The position numbers and the translations under genes were made by a program. The notes beneath the pieces were generated by a model, which had not been told where the DNA came from, made no database searches, and saw only the letters and a program-made list of their open reading frames with translations. Positions 22,481-30,844 of a stretch of 32,428 nt of DNA are shown here, one piece after another. Every line of letters starts with the position of its first letter. Within the stretch, counting starts at the first letter, position 1. The stretch is from Phycisphaeraceae bacterium. GTDB lineage: Bacteria; Planctomycetota; Phycisphaerae; Phycisphaerales; Phycisphaeraceae. Where the stretch lies: assembly GCA_019634195.1 (NCBI GenBank), contig JAHQVV010000223.1, forward strand, positions 1 to 32,428. Reading direction: 5' to 3'.

Positions 22481-25400
22481 GTGCTGGCGATGTGGCTGGC
22501 CTGGATCGGGCTGGCGTGGGCAACAGGCAAGGTTGAGAACCCGACAATGCCGTTGCCGCAGCTCATCACGCTCGGCGCGTTGGCCGCCGTCGCGGCCGGC
22601 CTGTGGTTCGCGTTCGGCCTGACCGACAAGCTCACGTTTGATCGGCCCAGCCTCCTGCTGCTCGCACTCATCGCGCTGCCGATCTTCGCGCTCGGGGCGT
22701 GGTCCCTGCAGCAGCTCGGCCCGGCAAGGCGTTGGGCGTCCGTCGGCCTGCGCGTCTTCGTGCTCCTGTTGATCACGGTCATGCTCGCCGGCTTCCGCTC
22801 GGTGCAGACCCACGACGAGCTGACCGTCGTCTCGCTGATCGATACCAGCGATTCGGTCCGCAAGTTCTTCACGCCCCCGCTCGGGCCCGACGGCCAGCCG
22901 CAGGACTACGAGCAGTGGCTCGCGTCGTATTTCCAGCAGGCCGGCGGCGATAAGCGCAGCGAAGACTATTGGTCCGTTCAGACTTTTGATGGCCGGCCGA
23001 CGATCCGCCTGAGCCCGTCGCTTGGCGAGGTGACGATCCCGCTGGGCTCGATCGATCAGCCGTACGAGGGCTCGAACGTGCAGCGCGCCATCGAGTCGGC
23101 CATGGCCGCCAAGCAGCGCGGCGACTCGGCCCTGCGCATCGTGCTGGTCAGCGACGGAAACCTCGACGGCGAGGTCATGGCCGCTGTCCAGGCCGCCGCC
23201 GCGGCGGGCGTGCAGATCGACGTCGTCCCGCTGCAGTACAAGGTCAAGGGCGAGGTCATGGTCGAGGCCGTGCGTGCCAACCCCGAGGCTCGCAAGGGAC
23301 AGACGGTCAAGGTCTCCGTCGAGCTGCGATCCGCCGACCGCGTGCCCGGCCAGCTCAAGCTTAAGCATAACGGCAAATGGGTCGACCTCAACGGCGCGGC
23401 CCAGGGCGAGGGGCTCCGCATCGAGGCCAAGGAGTGGCAGACGCGCATCGACGCCGGTGAAGAAGAGATCGGCCTCTACGCGCTGACCAAGTACATCGAC
23501 CGGCCCATCAGCGAAGCGGGCGTCAACACCTTCGATGCGATCTTCGAGCCGGATGACAAAACGGGCTTAGCCAACACAATCGTTTCGAACGACACCGGCC
23601 AGGCCTTCACCCTCGTCGCCGGACCGGGCAAGGTGCTCGTCGTCGATGGCGTCGATGGGCAGGCCGGGCAGATCCTCCCCCGGGCCCTGGCCGAGCGCGG
23701 CATCGACACCATCCTAGCGCCTGTTACCGCTATGCCCAGCCGGCTGCGCGACATGCGCAACTACGATGCGATCCTCTTCAACAATGTCGCGGCCGACAAC
23801 GTCCCGCCCAAGGTCCAGAAGAACCTCACCCGCTACGTCCACGACCTGGGCGGTGGCTTCGTGATGATCGGCGGGCCCGACTCCTTCGGTGCCGGCGGCT
23901 GGACCAACACCGACATCGACAAGTACATCCTCCCCGTCCACTGCCAGATCCCCACGCAGAAGATCCTGCCCTCCGGGGCGCTGGTCCTCGTCATCGACCG
24001 GTCCGGCTCGATGTTCGGCAGCGTCGGCGGCACCAGCCAGACCCAGCAGAACGTCGCAGCCGAGGCCGCGATCCTCGCGCTCAAGTCGATGTACCCGCAG
24101 GACAAGGTCGGCGTCGTCGCCTTCGACACCCAGGCCCACTGGATCGTCGACCTGCAGTACAACAAAGACCCCGCGGGCATCGCCAAGAAGATCCGCGCGA
24201 TGCAGCCCGGGGGGGGCACGGACATCCGCGTCGGCGTTGACGCCGCCTACAAACGGCTCGCCGCGGAGCCCGTCGGCGAGTCCGCGATCAAGCACATGAT
24301 TGTCATCTCTGACGGTCACGGCGACTTCCACCAGAACCCCTTCCAACTCGGCGGCAGGCTCGGCCAGGCCGGCGTCACGATCTCCACCATCGGCGTGGGC
24401 GACGGTCACAACGCCGCCGGCCTCCAGGCCTTGGCCAACACCGGCAACGGCAATTTTTACCCCGTCACCAACCCCGCCAACCTGCCGCAGGTCTTCATCA
24501 AAGAGGCCCGCGCGATCCGCAAGAACCTGATTAAAGAAAAACCCTTCGACCCGGTCGTCCGCAACGTCGCTTCGCCGATCATGGTCGGGATCAACGACGT
24601 CCCGACGCTGCGCGGGTTCGTGCTGACCGGGGCCAAGTCTGACCCGCGCATCTTCACGCCGATCGTCGCCGACGAAGGCGAGCCGATCTTCGCCCACCAC
24701 CAGGTCGGACTGGGCCGCGCCGCCGCGTTTACTGCGGATGCCACCAACCGCTGGGCGCAGGACTGGCTGGGCAACTGGGCCAGCGGCAGCAACTACGCCG
24801 ACTTCTGGGCCCGCACCGTCCGCCAGATCGCTAGGCCCGCCGCGTCGACCCAGGCCGACCTCACCACCACCGTCGCCGGCGACACGATGACGATCCGCCT
24901 CGACGCCGCGGACGATGTCGACTTCAACGCCTCCCGCGGAGCGTCCTTCGGCAACAACCTCCAGGTCACCGGCAGCGTTGAAGACCCCGACGGCAACCTC
25001 ATTAACGTCACCCTCGAGCAGGTCGGCCCGGGCATCTACGAGGCCCGTATCCCCGCTCGGCAGGCGGGTAACTACATCGTCGACCTGAACATGCGATCGC
25101 CCGATGGCGAGGCCCGACGCGTCATCGGCGGCTCGAGCAAGGCGGCCGGCGGCGAGCTACGGAACTTCCAGTCCAACGTTGCGCTGCTCCAGCAGATCGC
25201 CGAGATGACCGGCGGGCGCGTCTTGGACCCGGGCGACCCGGCGGCCGCGAACCTCTACAACCGCGACGTGCCGATCGAGAGCACCAGCACACGCCCGCTG
25301 CGCTGGCAGCTTATGCCGTTCTTGTTGGCGCTCTTGCTGCTGGACGTCGCCTGTCGACGCATCGCGTGGGAGGGCCAGGAGGTCGCCGCCTGGGCCAAGG

Positions 25401-25831
25401 GCCGGGCCAACGCCATCGCAGGCATTACCCGCACCCGCAAGGTCGAGAGCGAGAACACCATGGCCGCGCTCAAGGCCAAACGCGAAGCAACCACCGAGAA
25501 GCTCAACAAGCCTGCTGAAGCGACCCCGCTCGGCGGCCTGGCCGCCAAGGTCAAGGGCAGTACCAACGGCGAAGCAAAAACAAGCAAACCCAAAGCGAAG
25601 CCCGCGACCAGCAAGACCCGCAAGTTCGTCGCCAGCGAAGAAGACCTCACCAAGGCTAGCGACGACTTCAGCGACGCCGTCGGTGGCGCAAAGGAAGGCG
25701 CAGCCGCCAAACCCATCGTTACCGCCGCGATGCGCAAGAGCGACAAACCCCAGGACCAAGGCCCCATGACCTCAAGACTGCTCGACGCCAAACGCCGAGC
25801 CCAAGAACGTATGAACGAGCAAGAGGAATAG
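22481..25831 (+). CDS. Giant double-VWA protein with amidotransferase-like domain
   Basis: At least 1116 aa. Several N-terminal TM helices lead to a first VWA-like domain with MIDAS-type DTSDS at about residue 121. A middle region follows with a beta-sandwich and a class I amidotransferase-like fold (VLVVDGVDGQAGQILPRALAERG... GGGFVMIGGPDSFGAGG). A second VWA domain carries DRSGSM at about 506 and ISDGHGDF, then a further beta domain, a TM helix near 945 (LMPFLLALLLLDVAC), and a basic Lys/Ala-rich cytoplasmic tail of about 160 residues. VWA proteins of this type are paired with MoxR. The GTG at 22481 is the first usual start, but the frame is open back to 22424 and encodes LDAFLLILALAYLTTAGV, so the true start is probably upstream (see findings). 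Confidence 0.88.
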   Translation: MLAMWLAWIGLAWATGKVENPTMPLPQLITLGALAAVAAGLWFAFGLTDKLTFDRPSLLLLALIALPIFALGAWSLQQLGPARRWASVGLRVFVLLLITVMLAGFRSVQTHDELTVVSLIDTSDSVRKFFTPPLGPDGQPQDYEQWLASYFQQAGGDKRSEDYWSVQTFDGRPTIRLSPSLGEVTIPLGSIDQPYEGSNVQRAIESAMAAKQRGDSALRIVLVSDGNLDGEVMAAVQAAAAAGVQIDVVPLQYKVKGEVMVEAVRANPEARKGQTVKVSVELRSADRVPGQLKLKHNGKWVDLNGAAQGEGLRIEAKEWQTRIDAGEEEIGLYALTKYIDRPISEAGVNTFDAIFEPDDKTGLANTIVSNDTGQAFTLVAGPGKVLVVDGVDGQAGQILPRALAERGIDTILAPVTAMPSRLRDMRNYDAILFNNVAADNVPPKVQKNLTRYVHDLGGGFVMIGGPDSFGAGGWTNTDIDKYILPVHCQIPTQKILPSGALVLVIDRSGSMFGSVGGTSQTQQNVAAEAAILALKSMYPQDKVGVVAFDTQAHWIVDLQYNKDPAGIAKKIRAMQPGGGTDIRVGVDAAYKRLAAEPVGESAIKHMIVISDGHGDFHQNPFQLGGRLGQAGVTISTIGVGDGHNAAGLQALANTGNGNFYPVTNPANLPQVFIKEARAIRKNLIKEKPFDPVVRNVASPIMVGINDVPTLRGFVLTGAKSDPRIFTPIVADEGEPIFAHHQVGLGRAAAFTADATNRWAQDWLGNWASGSNYADFWARTVRQIARPAASTQADLTTTVAGDTMTIRLDAADDVDFNASRGASFGNNLQVTGSVEDPDGNLINVTLEQVGPGIYEARIPARQAGNYIVDLNMRSPDGEARRVIGGSSKAAGGELRNFQSNVALLQQIAEMTGGRVLDPGDPAAANLYNRDVPIESTSTRPLRWQLMPFLLALLLLDVACRRIAWEGQEVAAWAKGRANAIAGITRTRKVESENTMAALKAKREATTEKLNKPAEATPLGGLAAKVKGSTNGEAKTSKPKAKPATSKTRKFVASEEDLTKASDDFSDAVGGAKEGAAAKPIVTAAMRKSDKPQDQGPMTSRLLDAKRRAQERMNEQEE

Positions 25832-25837
25832 ATTTTT

Positions 25838-25870
25838 AACCACAGATGCACACGGATGGACACGGATTCA
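25838..25870. repeat. Left arm of inverted repeat around cassette 1
   Basis: AACCACAGATGCACACGGAT starts the arm. It matches the complement of 26322-26354 over 33 bp with three mismatches. The last A of the arm is the first base of the preferred ATG of the enclosed gene. Confidence 0.9.
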
Positions 25871-26319
25871 TGACCGAAATTGGTAGGACACTTCAGGAAT
25901 CAGATGTGATAGGTAGGCAGATTGTCGCTATCTACCAGTCTTATCAATTGCAAGATGATTGGCTTGATGTATTTGACACATGCTTCCGACTCGATACGGG
26001 CTTGGTAATCTCGATGGGCATCGCCATTAATCCGTGTGATTTAACTGACGAAACGAAGCAACTTATTCCTGACGATCCGGAAGTGCGAAATCAATTGATC
26101 GGTCAAGCCATCGAAGGTGTCTATTTTGACGCTGAAGCTGGAGATGATCTGGAAGATGGCGACCTTTGTATCAAATTAGAAAATGGAAGATTTTTGATGA
26201 CTGTATCAATGGCTCCACACGGCACCGGCGGTGCAGGAATGTGGGTTAATGATCCCGATGATCCGCCCTTTGACTCAATGAAGCGGTATCGCTTTGAACC
26301 AGAAGCAAATGTGAATTGA
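25870..26319 (+). CDS. Cassette 1 cargo: small acidic protein of unknown function
   Basis: About 149 aa from ATG 25870; the track's ATG at 25846 lies inside the repeat arm and adds MHTDGHGF, which is translated repeat. The protein is acidic and probably cytoplasmic, with no signal or TM helix. Visible segments are an alpha/beta start (IVAIYQSYQLQDDWLDVFDTCFRLDTG), a middle rich in Asp, and a Gly-rich APHGTGGAGMWVNDP near the end. I do not recognise a family. The alternating strands and small acidic character recall orphan immunity proteins, but this is only an impression. GC content is visibly lower than in the genes on either side. It sits between the double-VWA gene and moxR, inside the operon, bounded exactly by inverted repeats. 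Confidence 0.7.
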   Translation: MTEIGRTLQESDVIGRQIVAIYQSYQLQDDWLDVFDTCFRLDTGLVISMGIAINPCDLTDETKQLIPDDPEVRNQLIGQAIEGVYFDAEAGDDLEDGDLCIKLENGRFLMTVSMAPHGTGGAGMWVNDPDDPPFDSMKRYRFEPEANVN

Positions 26320-26321
26320 TT

Positions 26322-26354
26322 TGAATCCGTGTCCATCCGCGTTCATCTGCGGTT
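26322..26354. repeat. Right arm of inverted repeat around cassette 1
   Basis: TGAATCCGTGTCCATCCGCG begins the arm, the near-perfect complement of 25838-25870. It begins 2 nt after the cargo stop codon and ends 19 nt before the moxR ATG. Confidence 0.9.
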
Positions 26355-26373
26355 CCAAAAAGGATTGAAAATT

Positions 26374-27417
26374 ATGGCAGCATCCGAACCCCAAGCCAAC
26401 GAACAAAACATCCTGCAACAGGCCGACGCGTTCCGTTCGTCGTACAAGAGCGTCCGCGAGCAGATCGCCAAGATGGTCGTCGGCCACGACGAGATCATCG
26501 ACGGCGTCCTGACCTGCCTCTTCACCGGCGGCAACGCGCTCCTGGAAGGCGTGCCCGGCCTGGGTAAGACGCTGCTCATCCGTTCGCTGAGCCAGGCGCT
26601 CTCGCTGGACTTTAGCCGTATCCAGTTCACGCCCGACCTCATGCCCGCGGACATCACCGGCACGACCATCGCCGTGGAACAACAGCACGACGACGGCAGC
26701 ACGTCCCGCGTCTTCCAGTTCCGAAAGGGGCCGATCTTCGCCCAGATCGTCCTGGCCGACGAGATCAACCGCGCGACGCCGAAGACACAGTCGGCCATGC
26801 TCGAAGCGATGCAGGAACGCAGCGTTACCGTCGGCGGCACGACCTACCCGATGAGCAAGCCCTTCTTCGTCATGGCGACACAGAACCCCATCGAACAAGA
26901 AGGCACCTACCCGCTGCCCGAGGCGCAGCTGGACCGCTTCATGCTCAAGCTCGAGGTCGGCTACAGCAAACGCGAAGACCTGCACGAGATCGTCAACCGC
27001 ACCACCATGGCAAGCTCGCCAACGATCGACCCTGTGCTCGACGCGGAAAAGATCGTCGACTTCCAGAAGGTCATCCGCCAGGTCATCATCGCGCCGCACG
27101 TGCAGGACTACGCGATCCGTGCGGTGCTCGCGACGCACCCCGGTGGCGAGTTCGCTGGCAACATGGCCAGCCAGTTCCTCCGCTTCGGCGGCAGCCCCCG
27201 CGCATGCCAGGCCCTGGTCCTCGGCGGCAAGGTGAAAGCACTGTTGGATGGCCGAGCCCACGTCAGCGTCGAAGACATCAAAGCCGTCATGCTCCCCGCG
27301 CTCCGTCACCGCGTCCTGATGAACTTCGAAGGCCAGGCCGAGGGCGTAACGCCAGACATGGTCATCAACGACATCATCGACAAGCTGCCCGTGGAAGCTG
27401 CGGGGTTGAAGGTTTGA
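26374..27417 (+). CDS. MoxR-family AAA+ ATPase
   Basis: About 347 aa, the usual MoxR size. Walker A GVPGLGKT is at residues 59-66 and Walker B VLADEINRA around 126-134. MATQNPIEQEGTYPLPEAQLDRF is the MoxR signature, and GGSPRA in the C-terminal lid is typical. MoxR ATPases act as chaperones for VWA-containing partners, which here flank the gene. The track start at 26329 translates the repeat arm (MSIRVHLRFQ), so ATG 26374, with AAGGA upstream, is preferred. Cassettes 1 and 2 lie directly before and after this gene. Confidence 0.95.
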   Translation: MAASEPQANEQNILQQADAFRSSYKSVREQIAKMVVGHDEIIDGVLTCLFTGGNALLEGVPGLGKTLLIRSLSQALSLDFSRIQFTPDLMPADITGTTIAVEQQHDDGSTSRVFQFRKGPIFAQIVLADEINRATPKTQSAMLEAMQERSVTVGGTTYPMSKPFFVMATQNPIEQEGTYPLPEAQLDRFMLKLEVGYSKREDLHEIVNRTTMASSPTIDPVLDAEKIVDFQKVIRQVIIAPHVQDYAIRAVLATHPGGEFAGNMASQFLRFGGSPRACQALVLGGKVKALLDGRAHVSVEDIKAVMLPALRHRVLMNFEGQAEGVTPDMVINDIIDKLPVEAAGLKV

Positions 27418-27430
27418 GGTTGTAGAGTTT

Positions 27431-27472
27431 TTCACAGAGGTCACGGAGGCACAGAGATCACAGAGGAAGGCA
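27431..27472. repeat. Left arm of family C inverted repeat around cassette 2
   Basis: The arm consists of tandem units TCACAGAGG, TCACGGAGG, CACAGAGA and TCACAGAGG, then AAGGC. It aligns along its length with the complement of 27831-27876, differing mainly by A/G changes. The final GAGGAAGG lies 4 nt before the cargo ATG, so the repeat supplies the ribosome binding site. Confidence 0.88.
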
Positions 27473-27473
27473 A

Positions 27474-27824
27474 ATGGATTTTGAACCTTGGAAAAACCAT
27501 CCGCAGAGTGATTCGGAGTATTTGCAAAGACCCGAGGCTCAGCCTCACCTAAAGGTGATGGAAGTGTTGCGTGAATGGGATCCGATCGGAGTGGATCCAA
27601 ACAATACGCCTGGAGCTTTTGATGAATATGACAGCTACGCAGGGCCAATTGTGAGTTTTTTGGATCAGGGAGTCGATATTGACGTGATGTTGAATTACTT
27701 AAGGCGGATAGTCCATGACCACATGGGTTTGACCAATTTTGAAGAAAATAAAACACGGCAACTACTGAGAGAGTTAATAGCTTGGTGGGCTGAATGGAAC
27801 AATCACCAGTTGGATCAAAACTAA
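27474..27824 (+). CDS. Cassette 2 cargo: small protein with EWDPIGV motif, DUF1871-like
   Basis: 116 aa, start ATG 27474 with GAGGAAGG upstream. The core LREWDPIGVDPNNTPGAFDE-YDSYAGPI and the following helix (LNYLRRIVHDHMGL) resemble a widespread small family with WDPIGV...DEYDSY, close to DUF1871, whose function is not known to me. The protein is acidic and soluble and ends in an aromatic helix (ELIAWWAEWNNHQ). GC content and codon use differ clearly from moxR upstream and the DUF58 gene downstream. It is bounded by family C repeat arms and interrupts the normally tight moxR-DUF58 junction. Confidence 0.75.
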   Translation: MDFEPWKNHPQSDSEYLQRPEAQPHLKVMEVLREWDPIGVDPNNTPGAFDEYDSYAGPIVSFLDQGVDIDVMLNYLRRIVHDHMGLTNFEENKTRQLLRELIAWWAEWNNHQLDQN

Positions 27825-27830
27825 ATCCCC

Positions 27831-27876
27831 TGCCTTCCTCCGTGACCTCTGTGCCTCTGTGTCCTCCGTGGTAAAG
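27831..27876. repeat. Right arm of family C inverted repeat around cassette 2
   Basis: TGCCTTCCTCCGTGACCTCT begins the arm; the outer end is CCGTGGTAAAG. The outer edge CCACGGAGGACACAGAGG (complement) is close to the outer edge of the empty element at 22315-22394. It ends 17 nt before the DUF58 start. Confidence 0.88.
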
Positions 27877-27893
27877 CGAAGCGCAAACAAATC

Positions 27894-28829
27894 ATGACAA
27901 TCGCATCCACAACCCGAATCTCAAAAACAGGCGACCTCTTATCGCCTGATTTTATGAGGCAACTCGACAAGCTCGACGTTATGTCGCGGAAGATGCTGCG
28001 CGGCAGTCAGCAGGGCGAGCGGCGGACCAAGAAGAAGGGCCAGTCCGTCGAGTTCGCCGACTACCGCAGCTACGTCGTCGGGGATGACCTGCGTTTTATC
28101 GACTGGAACCTCTACATGCGGCTGGACAAGCTGTTCATCCGCTTGTTTATGGAAGAAGAAGACTTGTCCGTCTCGATCGTGCTCGATGTCACCGGGTCGA
28201 TGGACTACGGTGAGCCGAACAAGCTCGAGTACGCGAAGAAGCTCTGCGCGGCGCTGGGCTACATCTCGCTGACGCACCACAACCGAACGAGCCTGTATAC
28301 GATGGCTGACGGCCTGCTCGAGTCCTCGCAGGGTATGCGCGGGAGGCGCCCGATCCCGCAGATGCTCGAATTCCTCAATCGTCAACAGGCGCTATCGCCC
28401 GACGCGCAGCGCCCCGGCGACATGACCAGCACGTTCAAGTCCCTGGCGGTCCAGAACCAGCTCCCCGGCGTCACGATCGTTGTTTCTGACTTCTGGGATA
28501 AGGGCGACGTCTCCGACGCTTTCCGCTTCCTGGCCGGCGACAAGAAGGACACCTACCTGATCCACCTGCTCTCGCCTCAGGAGGTCGACCCGGTCAAGGG
28601 CAAGGTCGTCGGCGACCTGCGCCTGACTGACCTTGAAGACGGCGACATTGCCGAGGTGTCGGTGAGCCCCGCGCTCGTTAAGAAATACAAGGCCACCCTG
28701 CAGGCCTACTGCAACCACATCAAGGACCAGGCCCACCGACGCGGACTGGCGTACATGATCAGCGAGACAGACGTGCCGTTCGAAGTGATGGTGCTGCAGT
28801 ACCTGCGGCAGAGGGGGTTGCTCGCTTAA
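27894..28829 (+). CDS. DUF58 domain protein
   Basis: 311 aa. DUF58 proteins are standard partners in MoxR operons and contain a degenerate VWA-like fold. The signature GQSVEFADYRSYVVGDDLRFIDWN and LDKLFIRLFMEEEDL is complete. LDVTGSMDYG at about residue 98 corresponds to the MIDAS position, with Thr at the second site. No TM helix is seen, so it is probably cytoplasmic. Its stop overlaps the batA start (TAATG), so translation is coupled. No strong ribosome binding site is visible, perhaps because the cassette 2 arm ends 17 nt upstream. Confidence 0.93.
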   Translation: MTIASTTRISKTGDLLSPDFMRQLDKLDVMSRKMLRGSQQGERRTKKKGQSVEFADYRSYVVGDDLRFIDWNLYMRLDKLFIRLFMEEEDLSVSIVLDVTGSMDYGEPNKLEYAKKLCAALGYISLTHHNRTSLYTMADGLLESSQGMRGRRPIPQMLEFLNRQQALSPDAQRPGDMTSTFKSLAVQNQLPGVTIVVSDFWDKGDVSDAFRFLAGDKKDTYLIHLLSPQEVDPVKGKVVGDLRLTDLEDGDIAEVSVSPALVKKYKATLQAYCNHIKDQAHRRGLAYMISETDVPFEVMVLQYLRQRGLLA

Positions 28830-30844
28830 TGGGATTTATCTCGCCACTCGTCGCGGCCATCGCAGCAGGGATCACCATCCCCGCTTTAGTATCGCTCTAC
28901 TTCCTCAAGCTCAAACGCAAGCGGATGGTGATCCCGTCGACGCTGCTCTGGCAGCGCGCGGTACAGGACCTTCAGGTCAACGCGCCGTTCCAGAAGATCA
29001 AGAACAACCTGCTGCTGTGGGTGCAGTTGTTATTGCTTTTGCTGCTGCTTGTCGCGATGGCCCGGCCGACGCAGAACGCGTTCGCCTCGCCGGGCGAGCG
29101 GGTTGTGATCGTCATCGACCACTCCGCCTCGATGAACACGACCGACGCGGACGGAGAGTCGCGCCTCGAGGCCGCGAAAGAACGTGCACTCGAGGTCGTT
29201 GCCAACCTCGACGCCGGAGGCGGTGATCAGGCGGGGGCCGGGGCGATGGTGATCGCCTACGCGCACCGCACGGTCGTGCTGCAGGACTTCACAACGGACC
29301 TGGCCCGCGTCCGCAGCGCGATCCGCGGGGTCGAGGCGACGGACCAGAAGACGCACCTGGACAGCGCGATCGCCGCGGTCGAGCCGCACGCACGCCAGAC
29401 CGGCGGCGACGACAAGCTCTACGTCCACGTCTTCAGCGACGGCCGGGTGAGCAAGTCCACCGACGAGCCGCTCGCCCTTGCGAACGCGGAAGTCCGCTAC
29501 CACAGCATCGGCGATTCCGGTGCAACCTCCGGCAGCAACCTCGCGATCGCGGCGCTCAGCGCCAGGCGGGACCTCGAGAAACCCCAACTCGTGCAAGTCT
29601 ATGCCAGGCTCGCCAATTACAGCGACCAGGCGGTCACGACCAACGTCCGCTTCATGGCCGACGACCGTGTGCTCTCGACGCAGCGGGTCACGGTCCCCGC
29701 CGTATCGAAGGTGGCCTTGGCCCCGGGCGTGCTGCCTCCGCCGGGCGAGACGGGGCTGACGTTCGACATGACCTGGCTGGGCGATGCGCTGATCACGATC
29801 AGCCACGACCACCAGGACCTGCTTCGGGCGGACAACTCGGCCCGGATGCTGTTGACGCCCTCGCGCGAGCTGCGTGTCCTCATGGTCACCACCGGCAACG
29901 GGTACCTCGAACTGGCCTGCCAATCCGCGGGCATCGAGAATCTCGTGCAGATGACGCCCGACCAGTTCGAGAAGCAGGACCCCAAGCGCCTGCGGCGTGG
30001 TGGCTGGGACGACGCGGCCATCGCCGGGGCGAGCGGCGCCGCGGGCGAGGGCTTCGATGTCATCGTGTTTGATCGCTACGCACCCAAAGACGTCCCGCTG
30101 ATTAACAGCCTGTACTTCGGCGTCGTCCCGCCGTTGGAAGGCTTATCACGCAAAGACACCCGGCCCGACTCACCCGCCAACGAGCTGATCACGCAGTGGG
30201 ACCGCTCCAGCGAGTTACTCCGTAATGTTGAGCTCAGCGACATCCCCTTGCGTCGGCCCGGGCGTCTGGTCGTGCCGGTCGACGGGACGGTGATGGCGAT
30301 CGGGCGCGAAGGGCCGGTGATGGCGGAAGTCACACGCGACACGGTCCGGCACGTGGTGGTCGGCTTTGACCTGTACGAATCGCTCTGGCCGCACCGGATC
30401 AGCTTCCCGGTCTTTATCAAGAACGTGCTGCCGACCCTCGGGCTCGATGGCAACACGCAGGAGGCGGGCATCGGCTACCACACCGGCGAGAACGCGGTGG
30501 TCCTGGTCGACACCGAGATCGACGCGCTCAAGTACACCGGCCCGGCCACGATCGCCGGCCGAGCGCTGGGCACGACCTTCGCCGTCGACGCCTTCCCCCG
30601 TGTCGGCCTGTACGAGACCAAGGCGGATGTCCCGACCCGCTACAAACAACTCGCGGTCAACCTGCTTGACACCGCAGAAAGCGACCCACGCGTCGCCGAG
30701 GTCTTAGAGATCGGCACGAGCAGCCAGGCCCAGCAGGCCCAGGCCGTCGAAGTCCGCAAAGAGATCTGGCCCTGGTTCGTGTGGGGTGCGCTCGCGGTGC
30801 TATTGATGGAGTGGATGGTGTATGCGCGGCGGATGCATATTTAA
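28829..30844 (+). CDS. BatA-type protein: N-terminal membrane domain plus VWA
   Basis: 671 aa. The start MGFISPLVAAIAAGITIPALVSLYFLKLKRK is the BatA/aerotolerance N-terminal domain, followed by a second TM helix (LLLWVQLLLLLLLLVAMARP). The VWA domain has MIDAS IDHSASM at about residue 97. A long beta-rich periplasmic part follows, and a last TM helix (PWFVWGALAVLLMEWMVYA) ends in a short basic tail. It is thought to work with MoxR and DUF58 in envelope homeostasis; the exact role in planctomycetes is unknown. Its stop overlaps the convergent ApeA-like gene by 4 nt, and no terminator separates them. Confidence 0.9.
   Translation: MGFISPLVAAIAAGITIPALVSLYFLKLKRKRMVIPSTLLWQRAVQDLQVNAPFQKIKNNLLLWVQLLLLLLLLVAMARPTQNAFASPGERVVIVIDHSASMNTTDADGESRLEAAKERALEVVANLDAGGGDQAGAGAMVIAYAHRTVVLQDFTTDLARVRSAIRGVEATDQKTHLDSAIAAVEPHARQTGGDDKLYVHVFSDGRVSKSTDEPLALANAEVRYHSIGDSGATSGSNLAIAALSARRDLEKPQLVQVYARLANYSDQAVTTNVRFMADDRVLSTQRVTVPAVSKVALAPGVLPPPGETGLTFDMTWLGDALITISHDHQDLLRADNSARMLLTPSRELRVLMVTTGNGYLELACQSAGIENLVQMTPDQFEKQDPKRLRRGGWDDAAIAGASGAAGEGFDVIVFDRYAPKDVPLINSLYFGVVPPLEGLSRKDTRPDSPANELITQWDRSSELLRNVELSDIPLRRPGRLVVPVDGTVMAIGREGPVMAEVTRDTVRHVVVGFDLYESLWPHRISFPVFIKNVLPTLGLDGNTQEAGIGYHTGENAVVLVDTEIDALKYTGPATIAGRALGTTFAVDAFPRVGLYETKADVPTRYKQLAVNLLDTAESDPRVAEVLEIGTSSQAQQAQAVEVRKEIWPWFVWGALAVLLMEWMVYARRMHI

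Noticed and set aside
25838-26354. Integron-type attC gene cassette.
   Set aside because: The arms are inverted copies on both sides of the gene, and no GTTRRRY core site or integrase was seen; attC sites occur on one side only.
26275-27756. 493-aa minus-strand ORF antisense to moxR and cassette 2.
   Set aside because: It lies opposite a clear moxR gene in the high-GC frame-shadow pattern, starts inside the antisense of cassette 2 cargo and shows no recognisable domain.
22315-27876. CRISPR array formed by the CACAGAGG repeats.
   Set aside because: The repeats are inverted pairs around genes, not direct repeats with regular unique spacers, and no cas gene is present.
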